From an uncultured Caulobacteraceae bacterium (lineage in GTDB: Bacteria > Pseudomonadota > Alphaproteobacteria > Caulobacterales > Caulobacteraceae): DNA of 64,000 nt. Made by a program: the position numbers and the translations under genes. The DNA lies in assembly GCA_937138625.1 (NCBI GenBank), contig CAKZPF010000006.1:62001-126000 (forward strand). The letters run 5' to 3'. The notes beneath the pieces were generated by a model. That model was not told where the DNA came from, did no database searches, and worked only from the letters and a program-made list of their open reading frames with translations. Below, in pieces: positions 26,536 to 36,045 of the stretch; positions within the stretch are counted from its first letter, which is position 1, and each line of letters begins with the position of its first letter.

Positions 26536-26746
26536 GAAGGGCGCGGCGCGCCCGCTTGAACCCGGCGTCGGACGCCAGGAAGCTTTCGATCATGGCCGGG
26601 ATCAGCGCTTCGGGCTTTTCCTCTGCGCCATAGGTCTGGCGGTAGATTTCAGCGTAATCGCTGAGCGCGCTGGCAAGGTCAGGATCGACCGAGAGGTTCA
26701 TGCGCACGGGTGTGCGGTCGGGAAGACGGTCGAGGCGAAGGGTCAT
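26510..26746 (-). CDS. DUF2274 domain protein
   Basis: A 78-residue protein (LRLDRLPDRTPVRMNLSVDP, LIPAMIESFLASDAGFKRAR) of the DUF2274 family, regularly found directly after trbI in this class of transfer operon. The sequence looks like a ribbon-helix-helix-like small protein, but no DNA target is known. Its start overlaps the trbI stop by 4 nt. Confidence 0.85.
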   Translation of the reverse strand: MTLRLDRLPDRTPVRMNLSVDPDLASALSDYAEIYRQTYGAEEKPEALIPAMIESFLASDAGFKRARRALHANASNGD

Positions 26747-28020
26747 CTGCTTGTTCCTTGTGGATGGGGTCTGAGGATGAGGTCACGGGTGACGACCACG
26801 CGCACGGGCCAGCCGGGCCGCACACGGATCGTTGGCTGTATGCCAAGATTGCGCTCGACCACGCGCTGACCGGCCTGATTGACTGTGTCTGTCGTGCCGC
26901 GGCGGATGGCGCGTTCGAGATCGCCATCGCCGTCCGCGCCAAGCTCTGCGCCGACGCCCAGAATCGTCGCGAGGCCCGCCGCGATGAACACGCGGTCCCA
27001 GTGGTGATCGGTCCTGTCTGAGAGACCGGCAAAACCCTGCGCATCCGCGCCCGGTGCCGAGATGACAATCGATGACCCATCAGGGAAAATGATCCGGTCC
27101 CAGGTGACCAGCGCCCGGTCCTGCCCGAACGAGACTTCCGACTGATAGCGCCCGATGAGGCGTGAGCCCTGCGGGATGAGGAGGTATTGCCCGGTGACGG
27201 TGTCATAGACGGGCTGTGTGACCTGCGCGACGATTGTTCCGGGTAGGTCTGAGTTGATGCCGGTCACCAGCGAGGCCGGAATCAGCGTGCCGGCCATGAC
27301 CTGATAGGGCGAGGCCGGGTCTTCGACGCCGTAAGGGTTATAGATGTCGCTGTCCGGACCCTCGCTCGCGAAGGCAAGTTTGCGCGACTGGAGATTGCTA
27401 TCGGCGGGTTGACCGAACGCCGATGGCGCGCCCTGCGGCAGGGCGGCAAGCACAAGCAGTTCCGAGCCGAAATCAAGCGCGGGGTCGCGATAGGCTGGGC
27501 GCGTGTCGGTGGTACTTGCGGTGCCGCTCTGAGAGTCGAGACGGAAGAAGACCGGCGCGCGGGCGGCTTCATCTGCAAGCGCGGCTTCCCGCATCCGCCT
27601 TGCGCGTTCGGCCTCGTCAGCCGGGTTTGGGCGGAAGTCATCCTCGAACCGGGTGACATATTCCGGTTCGATCCCAAGCTCGCGTTCCGCGCGCAGCATG
27701 GTCGCGCCAAGGTCCCCGGAGAGCGGCGGGCCCAATCGTGTGACGCGGTCTTCGACCGGGGCGATATCGCTATAGCTTGCCGGAAGCGTGGAGAGGCCTT
27801 CGGGCTTCCTTGTGTTGGTCGTGTTGTAGAGTTCGCGGCGGGCATCGGGATCGACAGCCGTGGGCGGCTTGAGGGCAATGCTCATCGCAGCGAACAGGCC
27901 GAGCACGCCAAGCCCTGCGCCAACCATCAGAACCTTTCGGTTGATCCGCGTCACCGGCTTCGGGCTGGAGCGGATCTTCAGACGCTCGGCATGCTCGTCA
28001 AAGGGAATGGGCTCGGACAT
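26743..28020 (-). CDS. trbI: conjugal transfer protein TrbI (VirB10-like)
   Basis: A 425-residue protein with a short cytoplasmic N-terminus, one membrane helix (VLMVGAGLGVLGLFAAMSIAL), a proline-containing periplasmic linker and a C-terminal VirB10/TrbI domain with AGTLIPASLVTGINSDLPG and YLLIPQGSRLIG. It would span the envelope and form the outer part of the type IV secretion core with TrbG. Start at ATG 28020 (MSEPIPFDEH); a start 27 codons upstream would run into trbG. Confidence 0.93.
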   Translation of the reverse strand: MSEPIPFDEHAERLKIRSSPKPVTRINRKVLMVGAGLGVLGLFAAMSIALKPPTAVDPDARRELYNTTNTRKPEGLSTLPASYSDIAPVEDRVTRLGPPLSGDLGATMLRAERELGIEPEYVTRFEDDFRPNPADEAERARRMREAALADEAARAPVFFRLDSQSGTASTTDTRPAYRDPALDFGSELLVLAALPQGAPSAFGQPADSNLQSRKLAFASEGPDSDIYNPYGVEDPASPYQVMAGTLIPASLVTGINSDLPGTIVAQVTQPVYDTVTGQYLLIPQGSRLIGRYQSEVSFGQDRALVTWDRIIFPDGSSIVISAPGADAQGFAGLSDRTDHHWDRVFIAAGLATILGVGAELGADGDGDLERAIRRGTTDTVNQAGQRVVERNLGIQPTIRVRPGWPVRVVVTRDLILRPHPQGTSR

Positions 28021-28024
28021 GGGC

Positions 28025-29062
28025 TTAGTTCCCGAACAGTCCGGCCAGCGGTGAGCGACGCTCAGTGCGACTGATGCGGACCACGGTCTGGTTCCGCTCA
28101 CCGAGGCGGAGTTCGGCAGCGCGGAACAGCCGGTCGACGACGTAATAATTGCCGCGCACGCGGTAGTTCACCAGTTCTGCGTCGCCGTCTGCGCCGAGCA
28201 CGAAGAGTGGCGGCATGTCTGTGGTGGCAATGTCCTCAGGCATCTGGATGAACACCTGTCGGCCATCATCGAAAACGCGGACCGGCTTCCAGTCGGGGCT
28301 GTCGCCGGTCATGCGATAATCGAAGTTGAGGCCCTCAAGCGTCAGGCCGCGTTCAATGCTCCCCGCGTCCCGCGCAATGGCGCGTTCATTCCTTGCGGTG
28401 AGGCCTGCCAGCTCATCGGCGGGATAGCGCCAGGAGAGCGCGGCCATATAGCCGCCGTCGGTGCTTTCCAGTTCCAGATGATAGGTGCGGCGGTCGGTGG
28501 CGATCATCAGGTTTGTGCGGATACCGGAGGAGATGGGTTTGACCAGGACATGCGCTCGGGCGGTGTTGCCGGAGCCTGAAATCGTATCGCCGACGACCCA
28601 GCGCACCGTGTCGCCTGCCGATACTGACACCAGTTCTTCACCAGGTTGAAGCGCGATGTCGCTCACCTGACCGGGGCTGGCATAGAGGCGGTAGAGCGCG
28701 CCTTCGGTGTAGGGATAGACCTGGATCGCATTCACATAGCCATCGACCGAGGGTTCGATCAGCGCGCTGGTGCGGCCCTGACGGATCGCTTCGGCCGGTG
28801 GGACGGACGATCTTGTAACTGTTCGTGTATAAGTCCGCGTGACGCTGCCATCAGCATTGGTTGTGACGCGGGCACCAACGGGCATCATTTGACCTGGCAA
28901 CGGCAGCGGGACGGCGGTCTCGACGATCTCGACCGGGTAATCGGCGCGGTCTTCGACGGGCGTTGCGGCGACGAAGGCTGCCGGATCGATCGGTTCGATC
29001 TCAGTCGTGGCGCAGGCCGAGAGCAAGGCCATGGCGGAAGCGGCGGTGACGATACGAAGCAT
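28025..29062 (-). CDS. trbG: conjugal transfer protein TrbG (VirB9-like)
   Basis: A 345-residue protein with a lipoprotein-type signal peptide (LSAC) and a VirB9-like beta-sandwich, including the C-terminal RGNYYVVDRLFRAAELRLGE. It forms the outer membrane-proximal core ring with TrbI. I prefer ATG 29062 over 29071 because AGGAG then stands 10 nt upstream instead of touching the codon. Confidence 0.92.
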   Translation of the reverse strand: MLRIVTAASAMALLSACATTEIEPIDPAAFVAATPVEDRADYPVEIVETAVPLPLPGQMMPVGARVTTNADGSVTRTYTRTVTRSSVPPAEAIRQGRTSALIEPSVDGYVNAIQVYPYTEGALYRLYASPGQVSDIALQPGEELVSVSAGDTVRWVVGDTISGSGNTARAHVLVKPISSGIRTNLMIATDRRTYHLELESTDGGYMAALSWRYPADELAGLTARNERAIARDAGSIERGLTLEGLNFDYRMTGDSPDWKPVRVFDDGRQVFIQMPEDIATTDMPPLFVLGADGDAELVNYRVRGNYYVVDRLFRAAELRLGERNQTVVRISRTERRSPLAGLFGN

Positions 29063-29067
29063 GGGGA

Positions 29068-29760
29068 TCATTCTCCTGTGACGAGGTCCTGACCCCAGTT
29101 AAGGGCGTGGACATAAAGGCCGAGCGGATTGGCGCGCAGGGTTTCTGCATCCGTCGGCGGCTGGGTGATGAGGGTGAAATTGCCGGTGAAGCGCTGCGCC
29201 TGCATGAGCGCGCCATTCTCATAGGTCTTCTCAATCCAGCGGGCCTGGAAGCTGTCATCGGAAACGCGCACGACGCTGACGACATCGACAGTTCGCGACT
29301 TCCTGCCGACATCCGCAAAGGGATCATTGGCGGAGGCGTATTCGTTGAGGGTCGTCGCGGCGCGGTCGGTGACGAAGTCGTAGGTGCGCAGCCAGTTCTC
29401 GCGCACTACAACCGGATCGACGCTGAGGCCCCGCACATGCTCGATAAAGTTCGCAAGGTGATGGGCGATCTGCGCGTCGGTCGGGGTGTAGCGTTCCGTT
29501 ACCGGAGCAATAGCGCGGGCCGCGCCCATCTCATCGACCTCGACCACATAGGGGGTGACGGTGGACTGCATGCTCCGCCAGACGAGCGCGCCGGAGGTGA
29601 CGAAGCAAAGCCCGAGGCATCCAAGCGCCATGAGCCGCCAGTTCTTGGCCTGTACGCGGGCGGAGCCTATTCTTTCGTCCCAGATTTGGCCCGCCTTCTG
29701 GTAAGGCGTTTCGGGGAACGGGCTGGGGCCGTAGCTGGAGGAGGATCGCTTGAAGGCCAT
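29068..29760 (-). CDS. trbF: conjugal transfer protein TrbF (VirB8-like)
   Basis: A 230-residue protein with a cytoplasmic N-terminus containing NPYQKA-like GQIWDERIGSARVQAKNWR, one membrane helix (about 42-62) and a periplasmic NTF2-like domain ending in NPLGLYVHALNWGQDLV. This is the inner-membrane assembly factor equivalent to VirB8. It sits between trbL and trbG with gaps of 3-5 bp. Confidence 0.93.
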   Translation of the reverse strand: MAFKRSSSSYGPSPFPETPYQKAGQIWDERIGSARVQAKNWRLMALGCLGLCFVTSGALVWRSMQSTVTPYVVEVDEMGAARAIAPVTERYTPTDAQIAHHLANFIEHVRGLSVDPVVVRENWLRTYDFVTDRAATTLNEYASANDPFADVGRKSRTVDVVSVVRVSDDSFQARWIEKTYENGALMQAQRFTGNFTLITQPPTDAETLRANPLGLYVHALNWGQDLVTGE

Positions 29761-29763
29761 CGT

Positions 29764-31080
29764 CTAGTCGTCCTTGTCTTTGAGAGTTGGGTTCGCGCCG
29801 GAAGCGCCGCGATCACCGTCACGGATCGAATGGGCGGCCATCTGGCCTGCCTGACCGACGCGTTGTTGGGTTTGCATGCGCCGCGCCCAGCCGGGGCTTT
29901 GGGAAGAGGATAATCCGGAGGCAGAGCTTTGCATGGAGGTGGTCTCAGACCCGCCGGTTACGCACCATACGCCCTGACTGCCGCGCTGGTAAGCCTCGCG
30001 CATGGACTGGGCAGGAAGGGAGGCGGTTCGGCGCATGGCGTCACCGCCAGCACGGGCCACCCCGGCGAGTCCCGCCGCGACACCCGCTGCGCCGCTTGCG
30101 CCGGAGGCGACCGATCCCAGCGTGTATGAAGTCCGCGCCGCACCTGCCATGCTCGCGCCGGCCTTGACGGCCGAGGATGCGCCGCCCGCGGCTGCACCAA
30201 TCGCAGCGCGCCCGCCCATCCCGGCGACATAGGTCCCGGCGGCGACGCCTGCTGCTGCGCCAGCCGCCGAGCCTGCGCCAAGCTGCGGCGCACCGGTAAT
30301 GAGCCCGCTGGCAATGCCAGGCGCGAAGATGCCCATCCAGAAGAAGACAATGGCGGCCAGCACGGTGCCCATGACTTGCGCGAGCGTCACATCATCCCCG
30401 GTCCGGAAGGCATCGGTCACAGAGGAAAAAAGCGTCGAGCCGATGCCAATGATGACCGCGAGCACCATGAGCTTGATGCCGGACGTGATGACATTGCCGA
30501 GGACGCGTTCGGCCAGAAACGTTGTCTTGTTCCAGAGGGCGAAGGGCACCAGCACAAACCCGGCGAGTGTCGTCAGCTTGAACTCCAGGATGGTGATGAA
30601 GAGCTGCACGGCCAGCACGAAGAAGGCCACCATGATGATCGCCCAGGCCACGAACATGACGGCGATCATGATGAAGTTGTGGAAGAACGAAATCGGCCCC
30701 AGCATGTCGCTGATTTCTTCGAGCAGCGGCTGACCGGCATCGAGCCCGACACTGGCAATAAAGCCGGGGCGCAGGAGATCGTCGGCGGTCATCGTGCCGC
30801 CGCCTGCGGTCACTCCGAGTTCGGCAAAGCTGTCAAAGACGATCCCGGCGAGCAGGGAGAAATTGCCAATGATGAAGGCGAAGAAGCCGACATAAAGCAC
30901 CTTCTTGAGGAGCCCGGCGATGACGTCTGTGTTCTGGGACAGCGCCCAGAACAGGCCTGCGAGGGTAATGTCGATGGCAATGAGCGTGGTCGTGAGATAC
31001 GCGACATCGCCCGCCAGCAGGCCAAACCCGCTGTCAATGTAAGCGATGAAGGTCGCGAGGAAGGTATCGATCACGTCCAT
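29764..31080 (-). CDS. trbL: conjugal transfer protein TrbL (VirB6-like)
   Basis: A 438-residue protein with about six hydrophobic helices in the first 270 residues and a Gly/Ala/Ser-rich C-terminal tail (about 275-380) followed by a polar end. This is the TrbL/VirB6 polytopic inner-membrane channel component. The small entry-exclusion gene trbK, often found between trbJ and trbL, is missing; the gap is only 6 bp. Confidence 0.92.
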   Translation of the reverse strand: MDVIDTFLATFIAYIDSGFGLLAGDVAYLTTTLIAIDITLAGLFWALSQNTDVIAGLLKKVLYVGFFAFIIGNFSLLAGIVFDSFAELGVTAGGGTMTADDLLRPGFIASVGLDAGQPLLEEISDMLGPISFFHNFIMIAVMFVAWAIIMVAFFVLAVQLFITILEFKLTTLAGFVLVPFALWNKTTFLAERVLGNVITSGIKLMVLAVIIGIGSTLFSSVTDAFRTGDDVTLAQVMGTVLAAIVFFWMGIFAPGIASGLITGAPQLGAGSAAGAAAGVAAGTYVAGMGGRAAIGAAAGGASSAVKAGASMAGAARTSYTLGSVASGASGAAGVAAGLAGVARAGGDAMRRTASLPAQSMREAYQRGSQGVWCVTGGSETTSMQSSASGLSSSQSPGWARRMQTQQRVGQAGQMAAHSIRDGDRGASGANPTLKDKDD

Positions 31081-31086
31081 CGGCCA

Positions 31087-31785
31087 TCACTCTCCAAGGA
31101 AGGCCCGGGTCCGCGCGCGGCCACGTTCCGCTTCAGCGAGCTGACGGGCGCGCTCCAGCGCTTCAGCGCGGTAATGGGCAGCCATCATGGTTTCCATCTG
31201 CATGAGCTGCTCCGTCTGCAGCGCCTCGATCTGATTGCCGGCCTGCGCGACCTGGAGATTGCCGACGGCGGACTGGCTGTCTGCGATCAGGCGGTCGAGG
31301 TTGTCGGAACCTTCGCGGGCGGAGGAAACGACCGATGCCGTGACCTCAAGGCTTTCACGATAGGCGGTGCGGGACTGACGCCAGCGTACCCGAGCCTCTT
31401 CGACGAGTACGGCCTGTCGGGGCGGCTCCGTGCCATAGTCTTCCGGGTAGATCTCTTCATAGTCGCGCTCGATTTCCTCGACCCGGTAGCCGATGCCTTC
31501 GGCCTCGCGCATGAGTTCCTCTATGCGGCGCATGCGGCGGAGGATGTCGTCGGCGATTGAGTCCGGCAGCGCTTCGAGATCGCGCGCCATGTTCTCGAGC
31601 ATTTCGATCTCATGGGTGAGCTGCTGGATCTGCTGGTTCACTTCCTGAAGGGAGCGAATGGCCTGATAGATGTTCTGAATGTGATTGGCGGGGTCATAGA
31701 CTGTCCATTGAGCGGCGGCTGGCGGTGCTGTGATCACAGACAAGGGCAAGGCGCAGAGGGCAGCTGAAATGAGAAGGCGTTTCAT
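31087..31785 (-). CDS. trbJ: conjugal transfer protein TrbJ (VirB5-like)
   Basis: A 232-residue secreted helical protein: a signal peptide (about 1-25, ending PPAAAQ), then WTVYDPANHIQNIYQAIRSL and a long region of coiled-coil helices. TrbJ corresponds to VirB5, the minor pilus tip component. It lies 11 bp downstream of trbE. Confidence 0.92.
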   Translation of the reverse strand: MKRLLISAALCALPLSVITAPPAAAQWTVYDPANHIQNIYQAIRSLQEVNQQIQQLTHEIEMLENMARDLEALPDSIADDILRRMRRIEELMREAEGIGYRVEEIERDYEEIYPEDYGTEPPRQAVLVEEARVRWRQSRTAYRESLEVTASVVSSAREGSDNLDRLIADSQSAVGNLQVAQAGNQIEALQTEQLMQMETMMAAHYRAEALERARQLAEAERGRARTRAFLGE

Positions 31786-31796
31786 CAGTGGAGCTC

Positions 31797-34268
31797 CTAT
31801 TCGGCTGCGAGGAATTGCGAGGGATGGAAAGGCGCTTGCGCTTCGGGCTCGGGCGCTTGGTCGGGCCAGCGGGTGAGCAGCTCAGCCGCCCAGGGGAGGC
31901 CCTTTTCGATGAGCCAGCAGGCGGCAAAGCCATCCCCTTCCGTCTCCGCCCAGATGCGATCCATGCGGGCCTGATCTTCCGGCGAAGATGCGCCGCACAC
32001 AGACAGCGCGATGGGACCGAGACCAAGATCGAAGACGCGCGCGCCGAGGGGCGACTGATAGTAATAGTCCCGCTTGGGTGTGGCTCTTGAGATCAGCTCG
32101 ATCTGACGGGCATTGAGCCCGAAGCGCTGATAGGTCTCGCGGGACTGCGGTTCCTGCGCGCGTTCGTTCGGCAGAAAGATGCGCGTGGGGCAGGACTCGA
32201 CGAGCGCCGGCGCAATGCTTGAGTTGGCAATATCGGCGAGGCTCTGCGTCGCGAACACGACGGAGACGTTTTTCTTGCGGAGGGTCTTGAGCCATTCGCG
32301 GATGCGCGCGGCAAACATCGGATCATCAAGAAAGAGCCAGGCTTCATCGAGAATGAGCAGCGTTGGCCGACCATCGAAGCGTTCTTCTAGTCTATGGAAG
32401 AGATAGGTGATCACGGGGGCGACTGCGCCCTTTGCGTGCATCAGCTCTTCCATCTCGAAACAGACTGTATCGGCGAGCGCGAGGCTTTCACGGTCGGCAT
32501 CAAGAAGGCGGCCATGCGGGCCTTCCAGCGTGAACGGGTGCAGCGCGGATTTGAGGGTCTCGTCCTGCAGCATCAGGCTGAGGCCTGTCAGGGTGCGTTC
32601 TGTTTCAGGCGCTGAGCTGAGGGATTGAATGGCCTCCCAGAGCCGGGCCTTGAGGTCTGGCGTCACGGCGACGCCCTCATTGGTGCAAAGCCCGGCGATC
32701 CAGTCGGCGGCAAAGCTTGCGCCCGTGTCTGTGTCGATGTCCTTCAGCGGCTGCAGGCTTGGCGCGTGGGAGCTGCCGAGATCAACATGCGCGCCGCCCA
32801 TGCAGAGGGTTGCGGCGCGGGCCGAGCGGCCCTTGTCGAACAGGAAGACCTGAGCGCCCGCATAGCGCTTCCATTGCAGGGCAAGGAGCGAGAGCAGGAC
32901 CGACTTGCCCGCGCCGGTCGGGCCGACGACGAGCGTATGACCGACATCTCCGATATGCAGGTTCAGCCGGAATGGCGTCGTGCCATCGGTCTGCGCCTGA
33001 ATGAGTGCGGGCGCTTGCAAGTGCCTGTTGGTGTCTTCGCCTGCCCACACCGCTGAGAGTGGCACCATATGGGCCAAATTCAGTGTGTGCAGGATGGGTT
33101 GGCGAACATTGGCATAGGGGTGACCGGGCAAGCTGCCGAGCCAGGCATCGACGGCGTTGAGAGTTTCCCTGATCGCAGTGAAGCCTCGGCCATTTATGAT
33201 GCGCTCGGCCACGCGGATGTGTTCGTCGACCGTGCGGCGGTCCGGATCGGCGACCGTGATGGTCGTCGTGACGTATCCATACGAGACGAGATCGCCGCCG
33301 AGTTCCTGCAGCGCGGCATCGGCATCACCGGCCTTGTTGTCGGCATCATTGTCGACGAGCGCAGCCTGTTCATTGAACATCGTCTCGCGCAGGACCGCTC
33401 CGATCGATTTGCGCTTGGCGAACCAGTGGCGGCGCTTCTTGCCGAGGACTTTTTCGGCCTCGGCCTTGTCCATCGCGATGAACCGCGTTGCCCAGCGATA
33501 GGCAAAGCCCTGCCGGTTCAGCTCATCGAGAATGCCGGGCAAGGTTGAGGCTGGAAATCCGAGAATGGTCAGGGTGCGAAGCTGCGCTTCGCCGATCATG
33601 GGTTCGAGCCCGCCGGCAAAGGGCTCATCGGCGAGGATGGCGTCGAGGAAGACCGGCAGCTCGGGCGTTGCGACCGGGTGGCGCTTGGTCGAGATGGTCG
33701 AGTGAAGATAGGTCAGCGTCTCGTCGTCAGTGAGCTTTGCGATCTCGGCGAGACAAGTGGAGAGGAGATCGAAGACCCTGTCAGCATGCTGCTGGAAGGT
33801 CTCCAAACGGTGACGCCAGGTGGCAGCGTCTTCGCTTTCCGCGCGCTGGATCAGGGCCTTTTCGGCGCGGCCTGTGGCATCGGCGGGCGGCAGCCAGAGC
33901 AGGGTCAGATAGTAGGAACTCTCGAACCTTGCGCCGGACTCTTCGGCTTGAAGGGCGCGCTCCTGATCGATCAGCCAAGTGAGCGCATCGGGGAAATCGC
34001 TTTCCGGATAGTCATGCACCTCATGGCGCTGCGCCTCGAAGAAGAGCGCCCAGCCTGAACCAAACCGGCGCAGGACATTGTTGACCCGCGCCATGACAGA
34101 GACGAGTTCTTCTTCCGTCGAGCTTTCGAGGTCAGGGCCGCGATATTTGAACGTGGTCTGGAAGCTGCCATCCTTGTTCAGGACGACGCCGGGCGCGACG
34201 AGACAGGCCCAGGGCAGATAATCGGACAGCAGGACCGGGGTCTCTGCATATTCTTTCAGGTTCAGCAT
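31797..34268 (-). CDS. trbE: conjugal transfer ATPase TrbE (VirB4-like)
   Basis: An 823-residue VirB4-family ATPase with Walker A VVGPTGAGKSVLL (about 443-455), Walker B LLILDEAWLFLDD and the downstream VVFATQSLADI motif. It energises pilus and channel assembly at the inner membrane. Its start overlaps the trbD stop by 7 bp. No lesion is seen. Confidence 0.95.
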   Translation of the reverse strand: MLNLKEYAETPVLLSDYLPWACLVAPGVVLNKDGSFQTTFKYRGPDLESSTEEELVSVMARVNNVLRRFGSGWALFFEAQRHEVHDYPESDFPDALTWLIDQERALQAEESGARFESSYYLTLLWLPPADATGRAEKALIQRAESEDAATWRHRLETFQQHADRVFDLLSTCLAEIAKLTDDETLTYLHSTISTKRHPVATPELPVFLDAILADEPFAGGLEPMIGEAQLRTLTILGFPASTLPGILDELNRQGFAYRWATRFIAMDKAEAEKVLGKKRRHWFAKRKSIGAVLRETMFNEQAALVDNDADNKAGDADAALQELGGDLVSYGYVTTTITVADPDRRTVDEHIRVAERIINGRGFTAIRETLNAVDAWLGSLPGHPYANVRQPILHTLNLAHMVPLSAVWAGEDTNRHLQAPALIQAQTDGTTPFRLNLHIGDVGHTLVVGPTGAGKSVLLSLLALQWKRYAGAQVFLFDKGRSARAATLCMGGAHVDLGSSHAPSLQPLKDIDTDTGASFAADWIAGLCTNEGVAVTPDLKARLWEAIQSLSSAPETERTLTGLSLMLQDETLKSALHPFTLEGPHGRLLDADRESLALADTVCFEMEELMHAKGAVAPVITYLFHRLEERFDGRPTLLILDEAWLFLDDPMFAARIREWLKTLRKKNVSVVFATQSLADIANSSIAPALVESCPTRIFLPNERAQEPQSRETYQRFGLNARQIELISRATPKRDYYYQSPLGARVFDLGLGPIALSVCGASSPEDQARMDRIWAETEGDGFAACWLIEKGLPWAAELLTRWPDQAPEPEAQAPFHPSQFLAAE

Positions 34269-34516
34269 GTCAGATGCTCCTTGTGGCGGGTGGAGCGAGA
34301 GGCGACGGCCATGAAATCCGGATCGCTCCGTGCCATGAACACGGCTGCCGAATGCCCGACCGCCCAGAGAACGAGACCCGGTATCCAGAGCTGGAGCCCA
34401 AGGCCGACTGCGGCCGCAAGCGTCCCGATGGCGATGGCGGCCGTGCGGGGCGCGCCCGCCATCAGGATCGGCTCGGTCAGCGAGCGATGGAGAGGGATTT
34501 CAAAACCTTCAGCCAC
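34262..34516 (-). CDS. trbD: conjugal transfer protein TrbD (VirB3-like)
   Basis: An 84-residue protein beginning at GTG 34516 (VAEGFEIPLHRSL), with two adjacent hydrophobic segments (AAIAIGTLAAAVGLGLQLWI, then LVLWAVGHSAAVFMA). This is the VirB3/TrbD layout and is placed between trbC and trbE as expected. The GTG overlaps the trbC TAG by one base. A longer frame upstream on the same strand is only an antisense-phase extension through trbC. Confidence 0.9.
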   Translation of the reverse strand: MAEGFEIPLHRSLTEPILMAGAPRTAAIAIGTLAAAVGLGLQLWIPGLVLWAVGHSAAVFMARSDPDFMAVASRSTRHKEHLTC

Positions 34517-34851
34517 TAGACCAGCGCTCCGCCGCCGAAGCTGAAAAAGGTCAGGAAGAACGAGGTTGCCGCGAACGCGATCGAAAGCCCAAACACGATC
34601 TGGATCAGTTTGCGCATGCCGCCCGATGTCTCTCCGAACGCCAGCTTCAGGCCCGTAATGGTGATGATGATCACCGCCACGATGCGCGCGACTGGACCCT
34701 CGATCGAGGTCAGGATCTGATCGAGTGGGCCTTCCCAGGGCATGCCAGAGCCTGCGGCATGGGCCGGGCCTGCGATCATGAGGCCGAGGCCGATACAGGC
34801 CGCGACCTGAACCGTTCGGTTCACAGTCTGGAGGTGGTTGTAGAGCGTCAT
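34516..34851 (-). CDS. trbC: conjugal transfer pilin TrbC (VirB2-like)
   Basis: A 111-residue prepilin with a long signal sequence ending in PAHAAG and two membrane helices (VARIVAVIIITITGLKLAFG and the C-terminal LIQIVFGLSIAFAATSFFLT). This is the TrbC/VirB2 major pilin, which is processed and often cyclised. It overlaps trbB by 4 nt. Confidence 0.93.
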   Translation of the reverse strand: MTLYNHLQTVNRTVQVAACIGLGLMIAGPAHAAGSGMPWEGPLDQILTSIEGPVARIVAVIIITITGLKLAFGETSGGMRKLIQIVFGLSIAFAATSFFLTFFSFGGGALV

Positions 34852-35843
34852 AGGGTTTCTCCATGTTGGACGAGGGACAAAGAGCGTGTGACGAGCGGCT
34901 GGGTCTGATACCCCTCGCCGTCAAAGCCGGTGACGCGCAGCGCCTCTTCAACGCGCCGCTGGCCGCCTGCGCGGCTCATGAACACGACCACGTCGATGGC
35001 TTCTGCGATGAAATCGAAGGGCGCGCGCGGCGTGGCTTCGAGGGTGAGCTGTTCAAGTCGGGTCAGCGCGCCGTGGGCGGAGTTGGCATGCAGCGTCGTG
35101 ATCCCGCCGGGATGGCCGGTGTTCCAGGCCTTGAGCAGGTCGAGCGCTTCGGCGCCGCGCACTTCGCCGACAATGATACGGTCGGGACGCAGGCGCAGCG
35201 TGGACCGGACAAGATCCTGCAGGCTGGTGCTGCCGCGATGGGTGCGAAGCTGGACCACATTGGGCGCCGCGCATTTGAGCTCGCGCGTGTCTTCAAGAAT
35301 GACAATGCGATCGTCATTGAGCGTGGCCTCAGCCAGCAAGGCATTTGTAAAGGTCGTCTTGCCCGATGAGGTGCCGCCCGCGATCAGGATGTTCGCATGG
35401 CTCGCAATCGCGTCTTTCAGCGCCGAAGCAACCGCCGGTGCAAGCGCGCCCTGGGTGACATAGTCGCCCAGTTCAAACGGCGTGGTCGCGGGCTTGCGGA
35501 TCGAAAAGCACGGCGCTGTCGAAACCGGTGGGAGAAGCCCTTCAAACCGCTCGCCGCTGCCGGGGAGTTCGGCAGAAACAATTGGGGAGGACCGATCACA
35601 GGCCTCGCCTATGCTGCTCGCGACAAGGCGGATGATCCGTTCACGGGCGGTAGCAGAAATACTGTCGGGGCTGACCTCGACCCCTCGCCCCGCCCGTTCA
35701 ATCCAGATCGAGCCGTCGGGGTTGGCGAGGATTTCGATAACGTCGTCAGCTTCCAGCGCTGCCCGCACCGCGCCTTCGCAAGCAGACCGCAGCATGGATA
35801 CGCGTCGTTGGTCGGTCTCAAGCGTTCGGGCGGGTGCGGACAT
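34848..35843 (-). CDS. trbB: conjugal transfer ATPase TrbB (VirB11-like)
   Basis: A 331-residue secretion ATPase with Walker A IAGGTSSGKTTF, the Asp box ILEDTREL, the Walker B region RPDRIIVGEVRG and the His box TTLHANSAHGALTRLEQL. It is a hexameric VirB11-type traffic ATPase. The ATG at 35843 is preceded by CAGGAGA; a TTG at 35879 would add 12 residues. It is the first trb gene of the operon, after the CopG-like gene and a 200-bp gap with no other feature. Confidence 0.94.
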   Translation of the reverse strand: MSAPARTLETDQRRVSMLRSACEGAVRAALEADDVIEILANPDGSIWIERAGRGVEVSPDSISATARERIIRLVASSIGEACDRSSPIVSAELPGSGERFEGLLPPVSTAPCFSIRKPATTPFELGDYVTQGALAPAVASALKDAIASHANILIAGGTSSGKTTFTNALLAEATLNDDRIVILEDTRELKCAAPNVVQLRTHRGSTSLQDLVRSTLRLRPDRIIVGEVRGAEALDLLKAWNTGHPGGITTLHANSAHGALTRLEQLTLEATPRAPFDFIAEAIDVVVFMSRAGGQRRVEEALRVTGFDGEGYQTQPLVTRSLSLVQHGETL

Positions 35844-36045
35844 CGGGGGAGTGTCTCCTGTCGTTGCTGACAGGTCCAATCCTCTGATTTCGCTCTAATT
35901 TCTGATAGTTGGGAAAGTCGCAAACGGTCGGAACGGATCAAGAGGTCTTGCAAGATCGGGCCGTCCAACGGCTGGTAAAAGATGCAGCACTAATGCATCG
36001 GATATCACTCAATAGCCTTGGAAAATGCGCTGTATGCGTCAAAAC

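Noticed and set aside
30376-31560. 394-codon + strand frame
   Set aside because: Antisense to trbL and trbJ; composition (His, Glu, Asp, Gly) is that of a complementary-strand shadow.
34517-34951. N-terminal extension of trbD through trbC
   Set aside because: The segment overlaps the real trbC and trbB frames; the TrbD part starts at GTG 34516.
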